Shown: positions 6,063 to 6,310 of the stretch, one piece after another
How positions within the stretch are numbered: position 1 is the stretch's first letter
Layout: the number at the start of each line of letters is the position of its first letter
Assembly (NCBI GenBank): GCA_903835145.1
Contig: CAILMA010000321.1
Coordinates: 1 to 6,310 of the forward strand
DNA length: 6,310 bases
From: an uncultured Bacteroidota bacterium
Lineage (GTDB): Bacteria > Bacteroidota > Bacteroidia > Chitinophagales > Chitinophagaceae
Direction of reading: 5' to 3'
Made by a program: the position numbers and the translations under genes
Notes under the pieces: model-generated
Databases searched by the model: none
What the model was told of the DNA's origin: nothing
What the model saw: only the letters and a program-made list of their open reading frames with translations

Positions 6063-6310
6063 CACTGTTTTACAATTGTATGGTTAAGTTACAGCTACTA
6101 TTTTGACATCTCCAGCCTCTTTTACTGCTATTTTGGTCGAATTCTTGTTGCTTTTATCGTTTTCAACACCACATTTGATTGTTTTTCTCTTATGTTCTTA
6201 TACCACGAGATGTGTGAATGATTAGACAGGCACGCAGGCCATTTCAACCATTTTTTCCCACTATCTGACGAATCTCTACAGGTCGGCTGTCTCTGCATAA
6301 TATCCGTCTC

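Larger units (their letters stand above)
5571..6310. other. AT-rich region without a recognised gene
   Basis: Apart from the protease promoter region and one inverted repeat, I recognise nothing in these 740 bp. There are many stops in all frames, no tRNA- or rRNA-like sequence, and visibly lower GC than in the genes to the left. At the far right edge two minus-strand frames stay open to the border: one of about 60 codons (stop near 6122) and one of 21 codons ending at a TGA at 6244-6246, with residues such as DSRPVEIRQIVGK. Either could be the end of a gene lying outside the window, but neither is supported enough to call. Confidence 0.6.

Noticed and set aside
5954..6135. Three copies of CTATTTTG at 5954, 6098 and 6128
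   Set aside because: The word is short, the DNA is AT-rich and the spacing is irregular, so chance is sufficient. The flanking bases are not conserved.
6122..6310. A roughly 60-codon minus-strand frame open at the right edge
   Set aside because: It has no recognisable motif and an odd composition, and lies in AT-rich DNA where a frame of this length can arise by chance. It is noted only within the geneless-region entry.

Overview
The window looks like chromosomal DNA of a Bacteroidota bacterium, probably near the Chitinophagales or Sphingobacteriia. The best evidence is a secreted metalloprotease with a C-terminal type IX secretion (T9SS) sorting domain, a system confined to this phylum. Supporting signs are start codons without Shine-Dalgarno sequences but with A-rich leaders, and a promoter box matching the Bacteroidota -7 consensus TAnnTTTG. 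The genus cannot be fixed from this sequence.

Layout from left to right. (1) Positions 1-939, plus strand: the 3' part of an S41-family (tail-specific-protease-like) gene, open across the left edge. (2) Positions 1004-1762, plus strand: a complete ABC transporter ATPase with no membrane partner beside it. (3) Positions 1763-2072: a convergent intergenic stretch with two 40-bp direct repeats, offset by exactly 170 bp, around a strong REP-like palindrome. (4) Positions 2073-2918, minus strand: an NAD(P)-dependent beta-hydroxyacid-dehydrogenase-like oxidoreductase with its own likely promoter. (5) Positions 2919-3353: a non-coding stretch holding that promoter, an intrinsic terminator for the next minus-strand gene, and a cluster of hairpins in that gene's 3' untranslated region. 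(6) Positions 3354-5570, minus strand: a 738-residue M43 (cytophagalysin/pappalysin-like) zinc metalloprotease with signal peptide, PKD-like domain, choice-of-anchor-J/MAM-like domain and T9SS tail. (7) Positions 5571-6310: about 740 bp of AT-rich DNA without a convincing gene, holding the protease promoter region and one neat inverted repeat.

The genes do not form one evident pathway. The S41 gene and the ABC ATPase are codirectional, 64 bp apart, and could be cotranscribed. The oxidoreductase and the protease are tandem on the other strand but appear insulated by a terminator and a separate promoter. I do not see a clearly novel system. The most unusual content is the repeat and hairpin architecture in the two intergenic regions, the replaced lysine position in the S41 protein, the altered substrate motif in the oxidoreductase, and the ABC ATPase without a permease, whose stop codon lies 8 bp from the repeat block.
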